Positions 37,637-47,046 of a stretch of DNA of 64,000 nucleotides are shown here, piece by piece; position 1 is the first letter of the stretch, and every line of letters starts with the position of its first letter. Below the pieces are notes generated by a model. The model had not been told where the DNA came from and searched no databases. It worked only from the letters and a program-made list of their open reading frames with translations. A program made the position numbers and the translations under genes. The stretch comes from Butyrivibrio sp. (GTDB lineage Bacteria; Bacillota; Clostridia; Lachnospirales; Lachnospiraceae), in NCBI GenBank assembly GCA_017470505.1, contig JAFUYO010000005.1, forward strand, positions 84,759-148,758, written 5' to 3'.

Positions 37637-38412
37637 TTCTTCTCCTTGATAATATTGTCCGAAGCCCCTGAATTGATGAGAAGGAGCGTTAATACAACAA
37701 CAAAAATTATTGCCGAGAGAGCGTATATCTCCGGCTGAATACCTCTCTTGACCTCATTATAGATGAGAGTTGACAGGGTTTCAAAGCCTGAACCTTTGGT
37801 AAAGTATGTGATGATAAAGTCATCCAGTGACATTGTAAAGGCCATCAGGGCCCCGGAAATCACACCGGGCATGAGGTCCGGAAGTATTGTCTTTCTAAAG
37901 GCGTAAAAGGGTGTTGCGCCAAGGTCAAGCGCTGCTTCGTAGACATAGAAGTTCATGTTTTTGATCCTTGGCATGACGCTTAACATGACAAACGGGATGT
38001 CAAAGGTTATGTGCGCAAGGAGTATGGTCATGAAACCCGACCCTATGTGCAGAAAGCGAAACAGCAGCATCAGTGAGATACCTGTGACAATATCGGCATT
38101 TATCATCGGAATGTTGGTAACTCCGGTGATGACAGAGCGTAGCCTTGGGCTGAGGCCAATCATTGCGATACAGGTTATCGTGCCTATAATAGTCGAAAAT
38201 ATTGTGGCAAGAACTGCAATCGAGAGCGTGTTCATAAGAGCTGAGGCAACGGCCCTGTCTGAAAAGAGCCTTATGTACCAGTTCAGTGTAAAGCCTCCCC
38301 ATCTGGCTCTTGACTTACTTAAGTTGAAGGAGAGCACAATAAGAGTAACGATGGGAGCATACATGAAAAGAAGGATGATCCCGAGGTAAATCCTCTCAAG
38401 TATCTTTTTCAT
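37633..38412 (-). CDS. potC: Spermidine/putrescine ABC transporter permease PotC
   Basis: A 259 aa permease with six helices and the ATPase-contact loop YEAALDLGATPFYAFRKTILPDLMPG. The segment SLDDFIITYFTKGSGFETLS is typical of PotC. It overlaps potB and potD by 4 bp each, showing tight coupling. Confidence 0.94.
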   Translation of the reverse strand: MKKILERIYLGIILLFMYAPIVTLIVLSFNLSKSRARWGGFTLNWYIRLFSDRAVASALMNTLSIAVLATIFSTIIGTITCIAMIGLSPRLRSVITGVTNIPMINADIVTGISLMLLFRFLHIGSGFMTILLAHITFDIPFVMLSVMPRIKNMNFYVYEAALDLGATPFYAFRKTILPDLMPGVISGALMAFTMSLDDFIITYFTKGSGFETLSTLIYNEVKRGIQPEIYALSAIIFVVVLTLLLINSGASDNIIKEKK

Positions 38413-39239
38413 CCGAGGGCACCTCCTTCCTTGTCATACACAGCCTGCACGATCATGTTGATCAGGATAAAGATCATCAGGACTATAGAGAGTCCGCTTC
38501 CAAGGTGCCAGTCATAAACAAGAGTAAACTGCTGCTCGATGATATTGCCGATTAGCAGTATCTTGGAGCCTCCGAGCATGGTGGATATGGCAAAGGTGGT
38601 CAGCGCCGGAATAAACACCATGGTGATCCCGCTTATTATGCCGGGAACTGAGAGCGGAAGTGTTATCCTCATAAAAGTCTGAACAGAGTCAGCTCCGAGG
38701 TCGCGAGCCGCATTTATTATATTCTCATCGATCCTGCTGAGTGAGTTGTATATGGGAAGTATCATAAAGGGCAGGAAGTTGTAAACCATACCGAGAATGA
38801 TGGCTCCGGGTGTGTTGATGATGTTTATGGCAGGAAGATGAACAATATCAAGCAGGGTGTTGATAACTCCCTTTCCCTCGAGAAGGGTCATCCAGGTGAG
38901 CGTCCGAAGCAGGAAGTTCATCCACATCGGCAGGATAAACAGTGTCACTAAAAATGCGTTGTTTGAGAGCTTCATGGACGATAGTATCATTCCAAGCGGG
39001 TAGGCGATCAAAAAACAGATCAGTGTGCTGATAACTGCCAGATATATGGAGCGCCAGAGAGCTTTGAAATACCCCGGGTCCGATATGCGCACAACGTTAT
39101 TTAAGGTAAAAGAGCCGTTTCCATCTGTAAAGCCGTAGTAAACAACCATGGCGAGCGGCACCAATATGAAGATGACAGCCCAGGCTAAATATGGTGATGC
39201 CATGAGATAGGCATTTCGACCGGATTTAAACAGTTTCAC
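38409..39239 (-). CDS. potB: Spermidine/putrescine ABC transporter permease PotB
   Basis: A 276 aa permease with six helices and the contact loop [26 protein letters not shown]. The [17 protein letters not shown] segment is typical of PotB. It overlaps potA by 14 bp. Confidence 0.94.
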   Translation of the reverse strand: MKLFKSGRNAYLMASPYLAWAVIFILVPLAMVVYYGFTDGNGSFTLNNVVRISDPGYFKALWRSIYLAVISTLICFLIAYPLGMILSSMKLSNNAFLVTLFILPMWMNFLLRTLTWMTLLEGKGVINTLLDIVHLPAINIINTPGAIILGMVYNFLPFMILPIYNSLSRIDENIINAARDLGADSVQTFMRITLPLSVPGIISGITMVFIPALTTFAISTMLGGSKILLIGNIIEQQFTLVYDWHLGSGLSIVLMIFILINMIVQAVYDKEGGALG

Positions 39240-40299
39240 TTATTGCCTCCTCATCCTCCGACTCAGGAACGTTCATGATCTGTAGGTTGAAGGGATCGAC
39301 TTTGATACTGACTTTTTTGCCGACTTCGGAGAGCCTGGTTGAGTGAACGAGCCACTCAAAGCCTCCGGCCTCGACGTCCATCTCATAGTGTACACCCTTA
39401 AAGGTGAGACCTGTCACAACGCCGTCCATACTGCCTTCTCCGGGAGGAAGGAGCTCAACGTCCTCGGGCCGGATAACGACGTCCACAGGCTTGTTCTCAC
39501 CAAAGCCCTTGTCGACGCAGGCAAAGCGCGTTCCGAGTATCTCGACGAGCTCATCCCTTATCATGGTCGACCTAATGATGTTGCTGTCGCCGATAAAGTC
39601 AGCAACAAAGGCGTTCTCGGGCTCGTTGTAGATCTGCTCGGGAGTGCCTTCCTGCTGGATGTAGCCCTGGTTCATGACCACTATGTGGTCTGACATGGTG
39701 AGAGCTTCCTCCTGGTCGTGGGTTACATATATAAAGGTAATCCCAAGCTCCTCCTTGAGGCGCTTGAGCTCATACTGCATGTCCTGTCTGAGCTTAAGGT
39801 CCAGGGCGCCAAGTGGCTCGTCAAGAAGCAGGACCTTGGGCTCGTTGACAATTGCTCTTGCAATTGCGATTCTCTGCTGCTGACCGCCTGATAAAGAGTC
39901 GGGCATGCGGGTTTCGTAGCCCTCGAGATTTACGAGCTTAAGGGCGTAGCTGATCTTGTCCTTGATGTAGCTCTCCGGCTTATTCTTGATTTTTAGTCCA
40001 AAAGCGATGTTCTCTGCGATATTCATATTGGTAAAGAGGGCATACTTCTGGAAAACGGTGTTGAGCTGTCTCTTGTTAGGGGCAAGCCTTGTGATATCTT
40101 CGCCGTCAAAAATAACTCTGCCGTTGTCAGGTGTCTCAAAACCTCCTATTATACGAAGGGTAGTTGTCTTTCCGCAGCCGCTGGGCCCAAGGAGAGTGAC
40201 AAAAGAATTCTCGTATATCGAAAGACTTAAGTCGTCAAGAACGAGCTGTGAACCAAAGGATTTACTTATATGTTCAAGTGAGATAAGAGTTTTTGGCAT
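39226..40299 (-). CDS. potA: Spermidine/putrescine ABC transporter ATPase PotA
   Basis: A 357 aa ATPase with Walker [10 protein letters not shown], signature [14 protein letters not shown], Walker [13 protein letters not shown], the H-loop THDQEEA, and a C-terminal TOBE domain (about residues 270-345). It energises polyamine uptake through PotBC. First gene of the operon, behind a good minus-strand promoter. Confidence 0.95.
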   Translation of the reverse strand: MPKTLISLEHISKSFGSQLVLDDLSLSIYENSFVTLLGPSGCGKTTTLRIIGGFETPDNGRVIFDGEDITRLAPNKRQLNTVFQKYALFTNMNIAENIAFGLKIKNKPESYIKDKISYALKLVNLEGYETRMPDSLSGGQQQRIAIARAIVNEPKVLLLDEPLGALDLKLRQDMQYELKRLKEELGITFIYVTHDQEEALTMSDHIVVMNQGYIQQEGTPEQIYNEPENAFVADFIGDSNIIRSTMIRDELVEILGTRFACVDKGFGENKPVDVVIRPEDVELLPPGEGSMDGVVTGLTFKGVHYEMDVEAGGFEWLVHSTRLSEVGKKVSIKVDPFNLQIMNVPESEDEEAISETV

Positions 40300-40350
40300 T
40301 TATACTTCTCCGCAATACGCAATATAATAATGAAAATACTAATCTACTCT

Positions 40351-40378
40351 ATTTTAATTGAGAAAGAACGTGTGTCAA
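40351..40378 (-). promoter_or_regulatory. Promoter of potABCD
   Basis: On the minus strand TTGACA (40378-40373), a 16-bp spacer and TAAAAT (40356-40351), 52 bp before the potA ATG. It is back to back with the promoter of the lactonase-like gene. Confidence 0.65.
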
Positions 40379-40406
40379 TTACTTTTTTTCATATATTTAA
40401 AGTTTG

Positions 40407-40435
40407 TTGACGTTGTGATAAAATATTTTTAACTG
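40407..40435 (+). promoter_or_regulatory. Possible promoter of the lactonase-like gene
   Basis: TTGACG (40407-40412), 17-bp spacer, TAACTG (40430-40435). The -10 is a poor match, so this is tentative. Confidence 0.4.
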
Positions 40436-40479
40436 TTTTTAATAGTAATCATACAGATATCAGATCAGGAGGCACTTAA

Positions 40480-41541
40480 ATGGCCGCAAAAGATAAGTAC
40501 GTTGCGTATATCTCAAGTTATACATCGGGTCTTGGAACCAAGTACGGTATCAGGATCTATGATGTGGATCTTGAGAAGGGAAGACTTACAGAGAAGCAGG
40601 CAGTTGAGATCACAAACTCTTCATATGCAGGCATATCTCATGACGGAAACACTCTTTATTCTATAACGGATGCAGGTGTTGAGTCCTATCATATTCTTAA
40701 GGACGGAAGTCTTGAGTTTTTGAACGAGGCATCAATTAACGGTATGCGGGGATGTTACCTGAATATGGATCAGGAGGACCACTTCCTTGTGACAGCAGGT
40801 TACCACGACGGCAAGGTCACGATCTTAAGGCTCAATGAGGACGGCAGTATCGGTGAGATAACCGATGAGAGATACCATAAGGGGCTCGGCACAGCCGCAG
40901 GCAGGAACCACGTGCCGCACGTTCAGTGCATCAAGGTGTCCAAGGACAACAAATATCTTCTTGCGGCCGATCTTGGAATGGACAGGATCAATATCTATTC
41001 GCTCGACCATGAGACGGGCAAGATCAAGGAGGTCGATGTCATCCACTGCGATCAGGAGTCATCTCCGAGGCACATGCAGTTCTCCAGGGAGGGCAGGTTC
41101 CTCTACGTCTGCCTTGAGCAGAAATGTGCCATCGATGTCTATGAGTACCACGAAGAGGACGGTGTGCCTGAGTTTACCAAGATCCAGGAGGTGTCAAACT
41201 CCGATGAGGCCGATTCCATCGGTGTTGCATGCTCAGCCCTGAGCTTCTCGGATGACTACGAGTACCTCGTCAGCTCTACTGCGGGTGAGAACAACGCGAT
41301 CGTATTTAAGGTTGACAAGGAGAGCGGGCTTCTGACCAAGAAGATACAGCTCCCTGTTGCGGGAGAGTATCCCAAGGATGCAGCTCTTTTCCCTGACAAC
41401 AGACACCTTATTTCACTCAATCATGAGTCTGACACGCTGACGTTCTTTACGGTGGATATGGATGCCGGGACGATGGTCATGAACGGACCTGAGCTTAATG
41501 TTTCAAGACCCAACTGCATCGTTTTCCACAAGCTTTCATAA
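40480..41541 (+). CDS. Lactonase-family seven-bladed beta-propeller protein
   Basis: A 353 aa soluble protein of the 6-phosphogluconolactonase/carboxymuconate-cyclase-like lactonase family. Repeated blades show patterns such as GRNHVPHVQCIKVSKDNKYL, ADLGMDRINIYSLDHETGK, SSPRHMQFSREGRFLYV and the C-terminal FPDNRHLISLNHESDTLTFF. It is the Pgl type of propeller, not the SugarIsomerase-fold DevB. No other pentose-phosphate gene is near. It is monocistronic, with AGGAGG upstream and a terminator downstream. Confidence 0.85.
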   Translation: MAAKDKYVAYISSYTSGLGTKYGIRIYDVDLEKGRLTEKQAVEITNSSYAGISHDGNTLYSITDAGVESYHILKDGSLEFLNEASINGMRGCYLNMDQEDHFLVTAGYHDGKVTILRLNEDGSIGEITDERYHKGLGTAAGRNHVPHVQCIKVSKDNKYLLAADLGMDRINIYSLDHETGKIKEVDVIHCDQESSPRHMQFSREGRFLYVCLEQKCAIDVYEYHEEDGVPEFTKIQEVSNSDEADSIGVACSALSFSDDYEYLVSSTAGENNAIVFKVDKESGLLTKKIQLPVAGEYPKDAALFPDNRHLISLNHESDTLTFFTVDMDAGTMVMNGPELNVSRPNCIVFHKLS

Positions 41542-41573
41542 ATTAAGCACATTAATTTTTTTGCCGGGACAGA

Positions 41574-41600
41574 AATCATTTTTCCTGATCCCGGTTTTTT
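41574..41600 (+). terminator. Terminator after the lactonase-like gene
   Basis: CCGGGA (41574-41579) pairs with TCCCGG (41589-41594), with a further CAG/CTG pairing inside, followed by seven T. A MITE begins directly after the T-tract. Confidence 0.8.
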
Positions 41601-41602
41601 TA

Positions 41603-41756
41603 GGAACTGTTCAGAAATAAATTTTCAATTTGCCGTAGAATGATTTTTCGAGTACAAGGAAGAAAACGTAGGCAATGCGGGCATTGCCGAGGCTTTCTGA
41701 CGCAGTAATCGGAAAATCAGGCAAGGGAAATTGTAAATTTATTCTGTAACAGTTCC
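41603..41756. mobile_element. 154-bp MITE-like element, copy A
   Basis: Inverted ends GGAACTG/CAGTTCC with imperfect terminal repeats of about 30 bp, flanked by TTA on both sides (41600-41602 and 41757-41759). The centre holds a perfect palindrome GGCAATGCGGGCATTGCC. No coding capacity. Its reverse complement aligns along its length with the element at 45762, which has exactly the same length. Its right edge lies just before the aroC Shine-Dalgarno (TTAGGAG). The 3-bp duplication fits transposition by an IS5/PIF-Harbinger-like enzyme; no transposase is in the window. Confidence 0.8.
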
Positions 41757-41770
41757 TTAGGAGTATTAAC

Positions 41771-42880
41771 ATGGCCGGATCAATATTTGGAACAAACATA
41801 AGGATTTCAACCTGGGGCGAGTCTCACGGAAAGGCTATCGGCTGCGTGATCGACGGTTTTCCGGCCGGGATGGAACTTGCAGAAAGCGATATACAAAAGC
41901 TTCTCGACAGGAGAAAGCCCGGAACAAGCGCCGCTACCACCTCGAGAAAAGAACCTGATGAAGTTGAGATATTATCAGGTGTATTTGAGGGAAAGACAAC
42001 CGGGACTCCAATATCTCTGCTTATCAGGAACACATCCCAGAGATCTTCTGATTACAGCGAGATTGCCTCATATTACAGACCGGGACACGCCGATTACGGG
42101 TTCGACAAAAAGTACGGCTTTCGCGACTACCGCGGAGGCGGCAGGTCTTCGGGGAGAGAGACAGCTGCGAGGGTTGCAGCAGGGGCGCTCTGCGAAAAGC
42201 TTCTTGAAAAGATGGGAATAAAGGTTGTGGCATACACGAAATCCATAGGAGATGTTGAGATAGACTACGACAGATTTGATGAGGAGAAAAGACTCATCCT
42301 TCCGACTGCCATGCCCGATGAAGAGGCAGACAAAAGAGCCATGGAGCTGATTGAGAAGTGCCGTAGCGAAAAGGATTCGACAGGCGGAGTTGTTGAATGC
42401 AGGATAAGCGGCGTTCCCGCAGGGATCGGAGAGCCTGTTTTTAATAAGCTCGACGCTGCTCTGTCAGGAGCGGTTTTTTCCATAGGTGCGGTAAAGGCCG
42501 TGGAGATCGGCGACGGAACTTATGTTTCTGATCGCAGGGGGAGCGAAAACAACGACGCATTTGTTTCAGGTGATACAGGTATATCCAAGAAAACCAACCA
42601 CGCAGGAGGAATTCTCGGGGGAATGTCGGACGGAAGCGATATAATTCTGAGAGCATATTTCAAGCCGACTCCGAGCATAGCCTGCGAGCAGGAGACCGTA
42701 AACAGAAACGGGGAGGACATAAAGATAAGTATAAAGGGCCGTCACGACCCTGTTGTCGTGCCGAGGGCTGTTGTTGTCGTGGAATCAATGTGCGCAATGG
42801 CGCTGCTTGACCTTTTGATATCAAATATCAGCTCGAGGGCTGAAAATCTTATTTGCTTTTATAAAGAGTTTATAAAATAG
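41771..42880 (+). CDS. aroC: Chorismate synthase
   Basis: Last step of the shikimate pathway, making chorismate from EPSP with reduced FMN. At 369 aa it has the N-terminal [51 protein letters not shown], the [14 protein letters not shown]-like signature (here [14 protein letters not shown]) and [17 protein letters not shown]. It stands alone without other aro genes; the element upstream separates it from the lactonase-like gene. Confidence 0.97.
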   Translation: MAGSIFGTNIRISTWGESHGKAIGCVIDGFPAGMELAESDIQKLLDRRKPGTSAATTSRKEPDEVEILSGVFEGKTTGTPISLLIRNTSQRSSDYSEIASYYRPGHADYGFDKKYGFRDYRGGGRSSGRETAARVAAGALCEKLLEKMGIKVVAYTKSIGDVEIDYDRFDEEKRLILPTAMPDEEADKRAMELIEKCRSEKDSTGGVVECRISGVPAGIGEPVFNKLDAALSGAVFSIGAVKAVEIGDGTYVSDRRGSENNDAFVSGDTGISKKTNHAGGILGGMSDGSDIILRAYFKPTPSIACEQETVNRNGEDIKISIKGRHDPVVVPRAVVVVESMCAMALLDLLISNISSRAENLICFYKEFIK

Positions 42881-42906
42881 TTAGTGATTTTTTTTATATT
42901 TAGTTA

Positions 42907-42912
42907 TATAAT
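42907..42912 (+). promoter_or_regulatory. -10 element before the VanY-like gene
   Basis: TATAAT in an A+T-rich stretch just after aroC. If used, translation cannot begin at the upstream GTG 42884, which is why a later start is given for the next gene. Confidence 0.45.
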
Positions 42913-42970
42913 ACCTAATGTAATTTTTGTGGAATTGTTTATTTATCAGTATTTTCGGGCTTTTTCAGAT

Positions 42971-44065
42971 ATGAACGCGTCTAATCTTGAGAAGCAGCTG
43001 GCATACAAGAGCAGGATTGTCAGCAGTGCGACAAAATTTAATAGAAAGCACAAGGCCCTGTCTTTTCTCGGAACCTTTTATGCTGTTACAGCCATAATCG
43101 TATACAATCTCATGTTCTTGTTTTACAGGAACATGAAGAGATCGATCTGTCTTGCAAGCATCCTTCTTTTCTTTTTGGTGAGCAGCAGCTTCTCCTATCC
43201 GGGAGATAAACTCAATATCAGCTTTGCGACAAATACATCTTCAGAGGAGCCAGAGAGTGAGAATACTCTGATGTTGTCAGATACTGAGGTTGCTGAGTCC
43301 GATGCGGTTTTGGTCGAACAGACCAAAGTTGATGAGGGAGTATTGCAGGAGGCAAGCGTTATAGGAAATCCTGACGTAGAAGAGATAGATACAATGGTAT
43401 CTGTAAACGATATTCTAAGTGAGAACACTCTTTCAGATAACGGGTCAAATTCTGTATCAGTCAGCGATAACGCCTCCTTCGAGGGTGACTTTTCATCAGA
43501 TGACTGGAAGATAATCCTTGTAAACAAGCAGCATCCCATCCCTGATGACTATGAGTTCAAGCTTGGCAATATAAGCGGCAACATGAAGTGCGATGAGAGG
43601 ATATTAACGCCTCTGTTTGAGATGCTCTCAGCTGCCAGGTCTGACGGAGTAAACCTTATCGTGTGCTCGCCCTACAGAGACATGAGCAGGCAGACGATGC
43701 TCTTTTCAAAAAAGATTGACCGCTATATGGGCGGCGGCATGTCCTACATGGACGCCTACAATCTCGCTTCACAGGCGGTAACGGTGCCCGGTTCATCCGA
43801 GCATCAGATTGGCCTTGCGGTAGACATCATCACAGACGGGTACTCGAGTCTCGATGAGGGCTTTGGGGAGACAAAGGCTGGCAAATGGCTCTCTGCGAAC
43901 AGCTACAAATACGGATTTATTTTGAGATATCCCAAGGGAAAAGAGGAGATTACGAGTATTGAGTATGAACCCTGGCATTTCAGATATGTCGGAGTTGAGG
44001 CAGCAACAGTGATAAGCGAAAACAATATCTGCCTCGAAGAGTTCTGGAACATGTATGTTGAATGA
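42971..44065 (+). CDS. VanY-like D-alanyl-D-alanine carboxypeptidase (M15)
   Basis: A membrane-anchored zinc peptidase that trims D-Ala from peptidoglycan stems. An N-terminal basic part with two hydrophobic helices (ALSFLGTFYAVTAIIVYNLMF and SICLASILLFFLVSSSF), an acidic Ser/Glu/Asp linker (residues about 85-170), then the M15 domain: SPYRDMSRQTMLF, the zinc motif SSEHQIGLAVDI and EPWHFRYVG. The start is uncertain: ATG 42971 is used (364 aa), since GTG 42884 precedes the apparent promoter; neither has a strong ribosome site. Confidence 0.8.
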   Translation: MNASNLEKQLAYKSRIVSSATKFNRKHKALSFLGTFYAVTAIIVYNLMFLFYRNMKRSICLASILLFFLVSSSFSYPGDKLNISFATNTSSEEPESENTLMLSDTEVAESDAVLVEQTKVDEGVLQEASVIGNPDVEEIDTMVSVNDILSENTLSDNGSNSVSVSDNASFEGDFSSDDWKIILVNKQHPIPDDYEFKLGNISGNMKCDERILTPLFEMLSAARSDGVNLIVCSPYRDMSRQTMLFSKKIDRYMGGGMSYMDAYNLASQAVTVPGSSEHQIGLAVDIITDGYSSLDEGFGETKAGKWLSANSYKYGFILRYPKGKEEITSIEYEPWHFRYVGVEAATVISENNICLEEFWNMYVE

Positions 44066-44096
44066 TTCAGAGTCGAGCTCTGAATCATTTCTTTTT
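44061..44096 (+). terminator. Terminator overlapping the VanY-like stop
   Basis: A 12-bp perfect stem AATGATTCAGAG/CTCTGAATCATT (44061-44072 with 44078-44089) contains the stop codon and is followed by TCTTTTTG. It ends 15 bp before tgt, leaving no room for a full tgt promoter between, so read-through or a promoter inside the upstream gene is needed. Confidence 0.8.
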
Positions 44097-44110
44097 GTAA
44101 GGAAACACGT

Positions 44111-45292
44111 ATGTACAAGATCATAAAAAGAGACGGAAACGCCAAGAGAGCGGAATTTCAGACAGTCCACGGGACTATTCAGACTCCCGTTTTCATGAAC
44201 GTTGCCACGGTGGCAGCAATAAAGGGCGGAGTATCGACAGAGGACCTCGAGGGAATCGGAACCCAGGTCGTTTTATCAAACACATATCATCTGCACCTAA
44301 GGCCAGGAGACGACCTCATATACAGGATGGGCGGACTTCACAGATTCATGAGCTGCAACAGGCCTATTTTGACAGATTCAGGTGGCTTTCAGGTCTTTTC
44401 CCTTGCAAAGACCAGGAAGATAAGGGAAGAGGGAGTATATTTTCACTCGCATATAGACGGTCACAAGCTGTTCATGGGGCCTGAGGAGAGCATGAGAATA
44501 CAGTCACACCTTGGCTCCACAATCGCCATGGCATTTGATGAGTGCCCATCTGCCAATGCTGAGCACGACTATGTTAAGATGTCGGTTGACAGGACAACAA
44601 GGTGGCTGAAAAGATGTCAGGATGAGATGAAGAGGCTTAACTCTATTGAGTATACCGTCAACCGCAGCCAGCTTCTCTTTGGAATAAATCAGGGAGCAAT
44701 ATTTGACGACATCAGAATTGAGCACGCAAAGAGGATCAGCGATATGGATCTCGATGGCTATGCTGTCGGAGGGCTTGCAGTTGGTGAGAGCCACGAGGAG
44801 ATGTACCATGTGCTTGAAGAGGTTGTACCTTACCTTCCGCTCGAAAAGCCCACGTATCTCATGGGAGTAGGAACGCCTGCCAACATACTTGAGGCGGTTG
44901 AGAGGGGAGTTGACTTCTTTGACTGCGTATACCCTTCGAGGAACGGGCGCCACGGACATCTGTACACTAACAGGGGCCACATAAATATCATGAACGCGCG
45001 CTACGAGATGGATGATGTTCCGATAGAGGAGGGGTGCCAATGTCCTGCCTGCCGCAGATACTCCAAGGCGTATATAAGGCATCTTTTAAAGGCGGGTGAA
45101 ATGCTCGGAATGAGGCTCTGCGTCCTCCACAACCTGTATTTTTACAATCATATGATGGAGGAGATAAGAAGAGCCATTGAAGATGGGAAATTTGCTTCTT
45201 ATAAAAGGAGTAAGCTCGATTCCATGCAGGAGTTTGATAATAACACATCTGCAGAGTACCGCGCTATAGACAAAAATTGGCGAAAAGGTTGA
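44111..45292 (+). CDS. tgt: tRNA-guanine(34) transglycosylase
   Basis: Exchanges G34 for preQ1 in tRNAs with GUN anticodons, the key step of queuosine synthesis. It has 393 aa, the N-terminal FQTVHGTIQTPVFMNVATVA, DSGGFQVFSLAK with the catalytic base Asp, the nucleophile Asp in FFDCVYPSRNGRHG, and zinc ligands in CQCPACRRYSKAYIRHLL plus a later His. It is followed by yajC, the usual clostridial neighbour. Confidence 0.96.
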   Translation: MYKIIKRDGNAKRAEFQTVHGTIQTPVFMNVATVAAIKGGVSTEDLEGIGTQVVLSNTYHLHLRPGDDLIYRMGGLHRFMSCNRPILTDSGGFQVFSLAKTRKIREEGVYFHSHIDGHKLFMGPEESMRIQSHLGSTIAMAFDECPSANAEHDYVKMSVDRTTRWLKRCQDEMKRLNSIEYTVNRSQLLFGINQGAIFDDIRIEHAKRISDMDLDGYAVGGLAVGESHEEMYHVLEEVVPYLPLEKPTYLMGVGTPANILEAVERGVDFFDCVYPSRNGRHGHLYTNRGHINIMNARYEMDDVPIEEGCQCPACRRYSKAYIRHLLKAGEMLGMRLCVLHNLYFYNHMMEEIRRAIEDGKFASYKRSKLDSMQEFDNNTSAEYRAIDKNWRKG

Positions 45293-45356
45293 ATTTGTGA
45301 ACTCTTTTTAGTATTATTGATTGGTGTATATTATTATTTACGGTATGGAGGAAGTT

Positions 45357-45716
45357 ATGGGAATTTTATTAAGTCTGTCAGCAGCCGGTGAAGGTAACAC
45401 CACTGCCGGAATCATCCAGATGCTGGTTATTTATGCTGCAGTTATCGGTGTTTTTTATTTTCTTTTCATGCGTCCGCAGCGCAAGGAGCAGAAGCAGAAG
45501 GCTCAGGTTCTTGCAGCTCTTGCTGTAGGTGATAGTGTCAGGACTACAGGCGGCTTTATCGGAACAGTGATCGATATAAACGACGACATGGTGATCGTCG
45601 AGTTCGGCAACAACAAAAACTGCCGTATCCCCATGGTCAAAGAGGCCATCGTAGAGGTTGAAAAGCCTGAAGATGCTGTAGCAGGTTCAGAATCTGCTGA
45701 CAGCAAAAAGAAGTGA
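45357..45716 (+). CDS. yajC: Preprotein translocase accessory subunit YajC
   Basis: A small membrane protein associated with SecDF. The start is ATG 45357 (GGAGG 5 nt upstream), giving 119 aa; a longer frame from 45321 has no ribosome site. One membrane helix (IIQMLVIYAAVIGVFYFLFM) is followed by RPQRKEQKQ and the conserved cytosolic GDSVRTTGGFIGTVIDI. secDF does not follow, unlike the arrangement in many bacteria. Confidence 0.93.
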   Translation: MGILLSLSAAGEGNTTAGIIQMLVIYAAVIGVFYFLFMRPQRKEQKQKAQVLAALAVGDSVRTTGGFIGTVIDINDDMVIVEFGNNKNCRIPMVKEAIVEVEKPEDAVAGSESADSKKK

Positions 45717-45731
45717 TTTTTCGCGCACCTA

Positions 45732-45760
45732 AAGCCTGATTGGCATGTCCAATCGGGCTT
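45732..45760 (+). terminator. Terminator stem after yajC, tail replaced by a MITE
   Basis: AAGCCTGATTGG (45732-45743) pairs with CCAATCGGGCTT (45749-45760; one G-T pair). The stem is followed by TTA and then directly by the element at 45762, so little of the usual T-tract remains. Confidence 0.7.
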
Positions 45761-45761
45761 A

Positions 45762-45915
45762 GGCACTGTAAACAAATAACTTCCTAATCTGCTTGTCTGA
45801 ATTTCCATGTGACTGCGTTGTTGTCAGTCGCCGTAGCCCGCTACGACTCCTTCCTCCGCCTTGCACATGAAAATTCAGTCTGCGCATCTTTAGGAAGTTT
45901 TTTATTTACAGTGCC
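45762..45915. mobile_element. 154-bp MITE-like element, copy B
   Basis: Inverted ends GGCACTGTAAA/TTTACAGTGCC with about 24-26 bp terminal repeats, flanked by TTA (45759-45761 and 45916-45918). The centre is palindromic (CGTAGCCCGCTACG). It has no coding capacity. It has the same 154-bp length as copy A and shares internal segments with it (CTTG-C/T-CTGA followed by TTTCC; ACTGCGT). The left end is identical over 24 nt to part of the 32-bp relic at 16257. Confidence 0.85.
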
Positions 45916-45942
45916 TTATTTTCAAATATAGGAGGACTCAAT

Positions 45943-47046
45943 ATGAAGATGAATATTACTTGCATTCCGGGGGACGGAATCGGACCGGAGATCGTCACAC
46001 AGGCCAAAAAGGTACTCGACAAGGTCTGCGAGGTCTACGGACATGAGATCACATACAAGGATGTGCTGATGGGCGGATGCTCCATAGACGCTTTCGGAGT
46101 GCCGCTGACTGATGAGACAATCGAGGCGGCAAAGAGCGCTGATGCAGTTCTCATGGGCTCGATCGGAGGAAACACATCAACATCTCCCTGGTACAAATTA
46201 GAGCCGTCAAAGAGACCCGAGGCGGGGCTCCTTGGTATACGCAAGGCTCTCGGACTTTTTGCAAACCTTCGCCCCGCGTATCTGTATCCTCAGCTTAAGG
46301 AGGCCTGCCCGTTAAAGGAGGCTGCTGCCGAAAAGGGCTTTGATATGCTCATAATGAGAGAGCTCACAGGAGGCCTTTACTTCGGCGAGAGATATACCAG
46401 GGAAATCGAGGGCGAAATCACTGCCTGCGACACCCTTATCTACAAGGAATCCGAGATCAGAAGGATCGCTGTAAAAGCCTTTGAAGTAGCGAGAAAGCGC
46501 AGAAAGAGCGTTATAAGTGTTGACAAGGCAAATGTCCTCGACTCATCAAGACTCTGGAGAAAGGTCGTAAATGAGGTATCTGAGGATTATCCCGATGTTA
46601 AGCTGGAACACATGCTGGTTGACAACTGCGCTATGCAGCTCGTGAGAGACCCTGCACAGTTTGATGTCGTTCTCACTGAGAACATGTTCGGAGACATCCT
46701 CTCAGACGAGGCGAGCATGATCACAGGCTCCATCGGAATGCTTCCGAGCGCATCGCTGGCAAACGGGAGTTTCGGACTCTATGAGCCCAGCCACGGAAGT
46801 GCGCCTGACATTGCGGGTAAGGACATCGCAAACCCTATAGCTACAGTCCTCTCCGCAGCCATGATGCTGAGATATTCCTTCAATCTTGATAAAGAAGCCG
46901 ATGCTATCGAAGGAGCAGTCAGAAAGGTTCTTGAAGAGGGTTACAGGACAGTTGATCTTCTTGGAAGCGCTGAGGGCTCATCCTTCAAACGTGTAGGCTG
47001 CAAAGAGATGGGAGATCTTCTCGTTGAACGAATCGCTGTCGTATAA
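45943..47046 (+). CDS. leuB: 3-isopropylmalate dehydrogenase
   Basis: Oxidative decarboxylation of 3-isopropylmalate in leucine synthesis. At 367 aa it has [12 protein letters not shown], the [18 protein letters not shown] substrate motif, [45 protein letters not shown] and [23 protein letters not shown] lies 7 nt before ATG 45943. leuA, leuC and leuD are not in the window. Its end overlaps the following membrane-protein gene by 23 bp. Confidence 0.96.
   Translation: MKMNITCIPGDGIGPEIVTQAKKVLDKVCEVYGHEITYKDVLMGGCSIDAFGVPLTDETIEAAKSADAVLMGSIGGNTSTSPWYKLEPSKRPEAGLLGIRKALGLFANLRPAYLYPQLKEACPLKEAAAEKGFDMLIMRELTGGLYFGERYTREIEGEITACDTLIYKESEIRRIAVKAFEVARKRRKSVISVDKANVLDSSRLWRKVVNEVSEDYPDVKLEHMLVDNCAMQLVRDPAQFDVVLTENMFGDILSDEASMITGSIGMLPSASLANGSFGLYEPSHGSAPDIAGKDIANPIATVLSAAMMLRYSFNLDKEADAIEGAVRKVLEEGYRTVDLLGSAEGSSFKRVGCKEMGDLLVERIAVV

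Noticed and set aside
44061-44111. Separate promoter for tgt after the upstream terminator
   Set aside because: Only about 15 bp separate the hairpin tail from the tgt start; no -10/-35 pair fits.
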